7,287 nt of DNA from Halobacteriaceae archaeon Tc-Br11_E2g27. GTDB lineage: Archaea; Halobacteriota; Halobacteria; Halobacteriales; Haloarculaceae. Below are positions 5,026 through 7,287 of the stretch, piece by piece; position 1 is the first letter of the stretch, and every line of letters starts with the position of its first letter. Both the position numbers and the translations under genes were made by a program. The notes beneath the pieces were generated by a model that searched no databases, was not told the origin of the DNA, and worked only from the letters and a program-made list of their open reading frames with translations. The stretch spans positions 1 through 7,287 of the forward strand of contig LKNH01000129.1 of the NCBI GenBank assembly GCA_001564135.1, in the 5' to 3' direction.

Positions 5026-6876
5026 ATGTCCGACCTTGGGGATTTTACTGGTCTCGATGATGATGCTGATGCTGTCGACTCTACCCGTGACAGTACCGCT
5101 GAGTCGACTAGTGGTCAACGCAGCGATATCGATGCAGATGACCCACAGACGGCGACAAGTCCGGAGTTTGATTCGTTCGATGCAACGCCAGCAGGGTCCG
5201 ACCGCGGTATCGGCGTTCTCTCTGCCGGAAACGGTCTTCAGATACACGAAGACGAACGGGAAACACAGCTGAGAGCCTACGTCACCGCACAGAACCGAAA
5301 GGATGTTCGAATTGGGACGTATCTGCTCGCGGATTATCCAGATACGGAACGATTATTCTGTCGAATCAACGGACTTGAATACTCACAGGAGTATCGAGCC
5401 GATGATGCCACCGAAATCCATGCACGCCGCGCAATGCGAACCAACGGAATCGACGAGGAGGATTTCAAACTCATGGCGTCACTTGACCCGGTAGCTGTTT
5501 TGTACGAGGATGGTGACGAGACAAAACGACGCATGACCGACCGGGTTCCAAAACCTGAGACGGTTGTCTCTATTGCACAGGATAAAGACGATATCAAAAC
5601 CGGGCTAAAGATTCCGGGAGACGGCGTTTTTCTGGGCCATCTCTCTGTCGGGGGACAGAAAGTCAGAACGGCTGCAACACCGGATACCATTGACTACCGG
5701 TTGAAAGACGATTACGAAAGCGGTGACCCGCTTGTTTTCCGGCATACGCTTATCGCTGGTGGAACAGGCTCTGGAAAGACCCACGGCGCAAAGAATATTC
5801 TCCGGCAGTATCTGGCTGAGGACCGAACCTATCCAATTGAGTCGGATGGGGACAGAACTGTTCGTCCCGCAGTTGTCCAGTTTGACCCACAGGATGAGTA
5901 CGCACAGATGCACGATGACGGCGACTATGACGATGAATTTGGCCGGAAACTGGACAGCGAGGGCATCGCCCACGGTGGCCATGACGATACGCTTGTGTTC
6001 GTCCCGAAAGTCGGAAACGCTACCTATGCCGCCAGTCATCACCGAGCGGAACAACTCGAATTTACGATTCCGTTCAGCATGGTTCATGCCAACCCGTGGC
6101 TGATTGCCGGTAGCGGGCTGAACGACAACCAGTATAACGCGCTTGTGAGCGTTCTTCTCCCGCGATTCAGACAGGAGTATGGACGGCAGGGAACCTACCA
6201 GCAATTTAGCTCGTTCATGGGGGACCCGGCGCTGAAAGAGGAACTCGACGAGACTGGTCAGGTTCATGAAGCAACGTTTGATGCAATTAGCCGCCGAGCC
6301 AGAGGCTTTGACAACGTTTTCGACCAGGATGCTCGGCCGATTACCGACCTCATCTCGGAGTCTGTCAAACCGGGTCAGTTGACGGTCGTCCCAACGTATC
6401 ATCTCACGGATAGCCGAAGCTCAGAAACTGTGGTGCTTGCCCTCTCATCGCTGCTGGTTGATGAAAAGCTTTCCAACGACCCAAACTACTCCCGCATCAA
6501 AGAAACGCCACTGATTGTCGGGATGGACGAGGCACACAACTTCCTGACTGATGCCGATACGGTGCAGGCAAAGAAGGTTATCGGCAAGTTCACCGATGCA
6601 GCTAAACAGGGGCGAAAAGAGCGACTTGGACTTTTCCTTATCACACAGGACCCACAGGACATCGCCGACCCGGTATTCAAACAGATTAACACAACCATCG
6701 TCTTGAATCTGGGTGATGAAGATGCTATCTCGGCCGTCAATATCCCTTCGACGCTCGAATCACGGGTGCCATATATGGAAAAAGGGGAGATGGTCGTTTA
6801 CTCTCCGGATAACTCCGAACCTGTCGAGCTTATCGGGTTGCCACACTGTCTGACGAGACACGGCCGCGATAGCTGA
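5026..6876 (+). CDS. HerA-like hexameric ATPase (HerA/FtsK superfamily, DUF87)
   Basis: This 616-residue protein belongs to the HerA/FtsK family of ring-forming DNA translocases. Residues 1-60 are an acidic, Ser/Thr-rich, probably disordered extension. About 80-225 forms the beta-rich HAS-barrel region seen in HerA proteins. The ATPase core follows: Walker A GGTGSGKT (245-252), FDPQDEYAQM just after the first insert, Walker B LIVGMDEAH (496-504, catalytic D501/E502), and the sensor strand LFLITQDPQDI (536-546) with Q541. Near the end are NLGDEDA, then ESRVPYMEKGEMVV, typical of the family. All nucleotide-binding residues look intact, so it should hydrolyse ATP. Classical HerA works with the NurA nuclease in end resection with Mre11-Rad50, but no nurA, mre11 or rad50 lies in the window. 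It may therefore be a paralogue with another DNA or membrane-linked role. The start is supported by the TATA spacing. Confidence 0.88.
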   Translation: MSDLGDFTGLDDDADAVDSTRDSTAESTSGQRSDIDADDPQTATSPEFDSFDATPAGSDRGIGVLSAGNGLQIHEDERETQLRAYVTAQNRKDVRIGTYLLADYPDTERLFCRINGLEYSQEYRADDATEIHARRAMRTNGIDEEDFKLMASLDPVAVLYEDGDETKRRMTDRVPKPETVVSIAQDKDDIKTGLKIPGDGVFLGHLSVGGQKVRTAATPDTIDYRLKDDYESGDPLVFRHTLIAGGTGSGKTHGAKNILRQYLAEDRTYPIESDGDRTVRPAVVQFDPQDEYAQMHDDGDYDDEFGRKLDSEGIAHGGHDDTLVFVPKVGNATYAASHHRAEQLEFTIPFSMVHANPWLIAGSGLNDNQYNALVSVLLPRFRQEYGRQGTYQQFSSFMGDPALKEELDETGQVHEATFDAISRRARGFDNVFDQDARPITDLISESVKPGQLTVVPTYHLTDSRSSETVVLALSSLLVDEKLSNDPNYSRIKETPLIVGMDEAHNFLTDADTVQAKKVIGKFTDAAKQGRKERLGLFLITQDPQDIADPVFKQINTTIVLNLGDEDAISAVNIPSTLESRVPYMEKGEMVVYSPDNSEPVELIGLPHCLTRHGRDS

Positions 6877-6913
6877 ACGGAATCACCACTCTTTGTTCGC
6901 CTCACGAGACAAA

Positions 6914-6921
6914 CCTAAAAT
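6914..6921 (+). promoter_or_regulatory. TATA-like box of the DUF2892-type gene
   Basis: CCTAAAAT lies 24-31 nt before the ATG at 6945 and is preceded by the purine-rich GAGACAAA, which fits a haloarchaeal TATA/BRE for a leaderless mRNA. It supports separate transcription from the HerA-like gene, whose stop is 68 bases upstream of the ATG. Confidence 0.45.
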
Positions 6922-6944
6922 CTGTCCAGCCCAAAGAGACGCAC

Positions 6945-7160
6945 ATGGTGTTCGAATCAAATGTAGGCGGAAAAGACAGACTCACAAGAGCGGTCCTTGC
7001 GGTCGTTTTTGCACTCGTGACACTCAAAGCAGTGCGCTCTGGAAAACGCCTCCGTGGACTTATCGCAGGGACGGTTGCGATTGGGTTTGCGCTTAATGTC
7101 GTCACCTGCTTCTGTAACGTTAACCGTGTTCTTGGCATCGATACGACCAATTCTGAGTAG
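6945..7160 (+). CDS. DUF2892-type small inner-membrane protein
   Basis: This 71-residue protein fits the DUF2892 (YgaP-like transmembrane) pattern: an N-terminal NVGGKDRLTRAVLAVV segment (6-21), two hydrophobic helices (about 14-30 and 38-54), and a C-terminal motif with paired cysteines, TCFCNVNRVLGIDT (54-67). In other members the domain is often fused to rhodanese domains or found alone; its biochemical role is not settled, and the cysteines suggest a link to sulfur or metal chemistry. A basic linker (RSGKRLR) joins the helices, presumably on the cytoplasmic face. The gene is followed after 8 bases by a hairpin-plus-T terminator. Confidence 0.8.
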   Translation: MVFESNVGGKDRLTRAVLAVVFALVTLKAVRSGKRLRGLIAGTVAIGFALNVVTCFCNVNRVLGIDTTNSE

Positions 7161-7168
7161 TGCTCTCT

Positions 7169-7186
7169 CGGTCTGAGACCGGTTTT
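7169..7186 (+). terminator. Hairpin plus T-run terminator after the DUF2892-type gene
   Basis: CGGTC (7169-7173), a TGA loop and GACCG (7177-7181) form a 5-bp hairpin, followed by G and then TTTT (7183-7186). It begins 8 bases after the stop codon at 7158-7160. Archaea mainly need the U-run, and the hairpin may strengthen it. The 3' arm could also pair with ACCGGTC at 7197-7203, so alternative folds are possible. Confidence 0.55.
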
Positions 7187-7191
7187 CTGTG

Positions 7192-7277
7192 GTTATACCG
7201 GTCGACGGAACAATTGATAGTTTTCACGCAGGACGGGTGGTGACGAATCTATCACAGCTTCCGTTGACCGGTATAGT
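7192..7277. repeat. Long nested inverted repeat at the right edge
   Basis: The left arm 7194-7210 (TATACCGGTCGACGGAA) and right arm 7259-7275 are inverse complements at 16 of 17 positions. The single difference (G7204 opposite T7265) becomes a G-U pair in plus-strand RNA, and two further wobble pairs extend the stem to 7192/7277. Inside, after symmetric 4-nt spacers (CAAT and CAGC), TGATAG (7215-7220) pairs perfectly with CTATCA (7249-7254). A third short match, TCAC (7224-7227) with GTGA (7240-7243), lies within the loop. There is no reading frame and no flanking direct repeat that I can see. It could be a structured RNA, a MITE-like palindromic element or a regulatory site for a gene beyond the window. 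Confidence 0.7.
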
Positions 7278-7287
7278 AGCCGAACCC

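Noticed and set aside
5605..6402. Minus-strand open frame of 265 codons opposite the HerA-like gene
   Set aside because: It is antisense to the conserved Walker A region, and its composition (basic, many Cys and Arg) is unlike haloarchaeal proteins. No recognisable motif.
7192..7277. A complete insertion sequence or MITE
   Set aside because: No transposase and no flanking target duplication can be seen. The mobile-element reading is kept only as an alternative for the inverted repeat.

Overview
The window reads as chromosomal DNA from a haloarchaeon (class Halobacteria). The evidence is the very acidic, Asp/Glu-rich proteins, the archaeal versions of the ribosomal and SRP proteins, TATA-like boxes about 25-30 nt before several start codons with little or no leader, and short gene overlaps. 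Base composition looks moderate rather than the very high G+C of many haloarchaea. I do not assign a genus.

Layout. Bases 1-1035 (+) hold the 3' part of ftsY, the SRP receptor GTPase; its start lies outside the window. It converges on a four-gene minus-strand operon at 3650-1143, transcribed in the order rps15 (uS15), a degenerate RecJ/DHH-like protein, a Pcc1-type KEOPS subunit and rps3ae (eS1). These genes are packed end to start: a TAA directly followed by ATG, then ATGA, then an 8-base overlap. Upstream of rps15 is a gene-free stretch (3651-3889) rich in inverted repeats, with two possible promoters. Next, also on the minus strand, is a purine phosphoribosyltransferase of the archaeal hpt family (4459-3890). 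A divergent intergenic region with a G-rich tract follows. Three plus-strand genes then appear, each with its own TATA-like box: a four-helix membrane protein (4590-4964), a HerA-like hexameric ATPase (5026-6876) and a small DUF2892-type membrane protein (6945-7160). The last 127 bases hold a hairpin-plus-T terminator and a long inverted repeat.

How the parts relate. The left and centre are translation and housekeeping: protein targeting (FtsY), two small-subunit ribosomal proteins, a tRNA t6A modification subunit and purine salvage. The HerA-like ATPase points to DNA processing but has no NurA partner here. I found no defence island, CRISPR array, transposase, rRNA or tRNA. The points most worth a second look are the structured DNA/RNA upstream of rps15, the RecJ-like protein whose catalytic motifs appear lost although it sits inside a translation operon, and the nested inverted repeat at the right edge. 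No clear new multi-gene system is visible.
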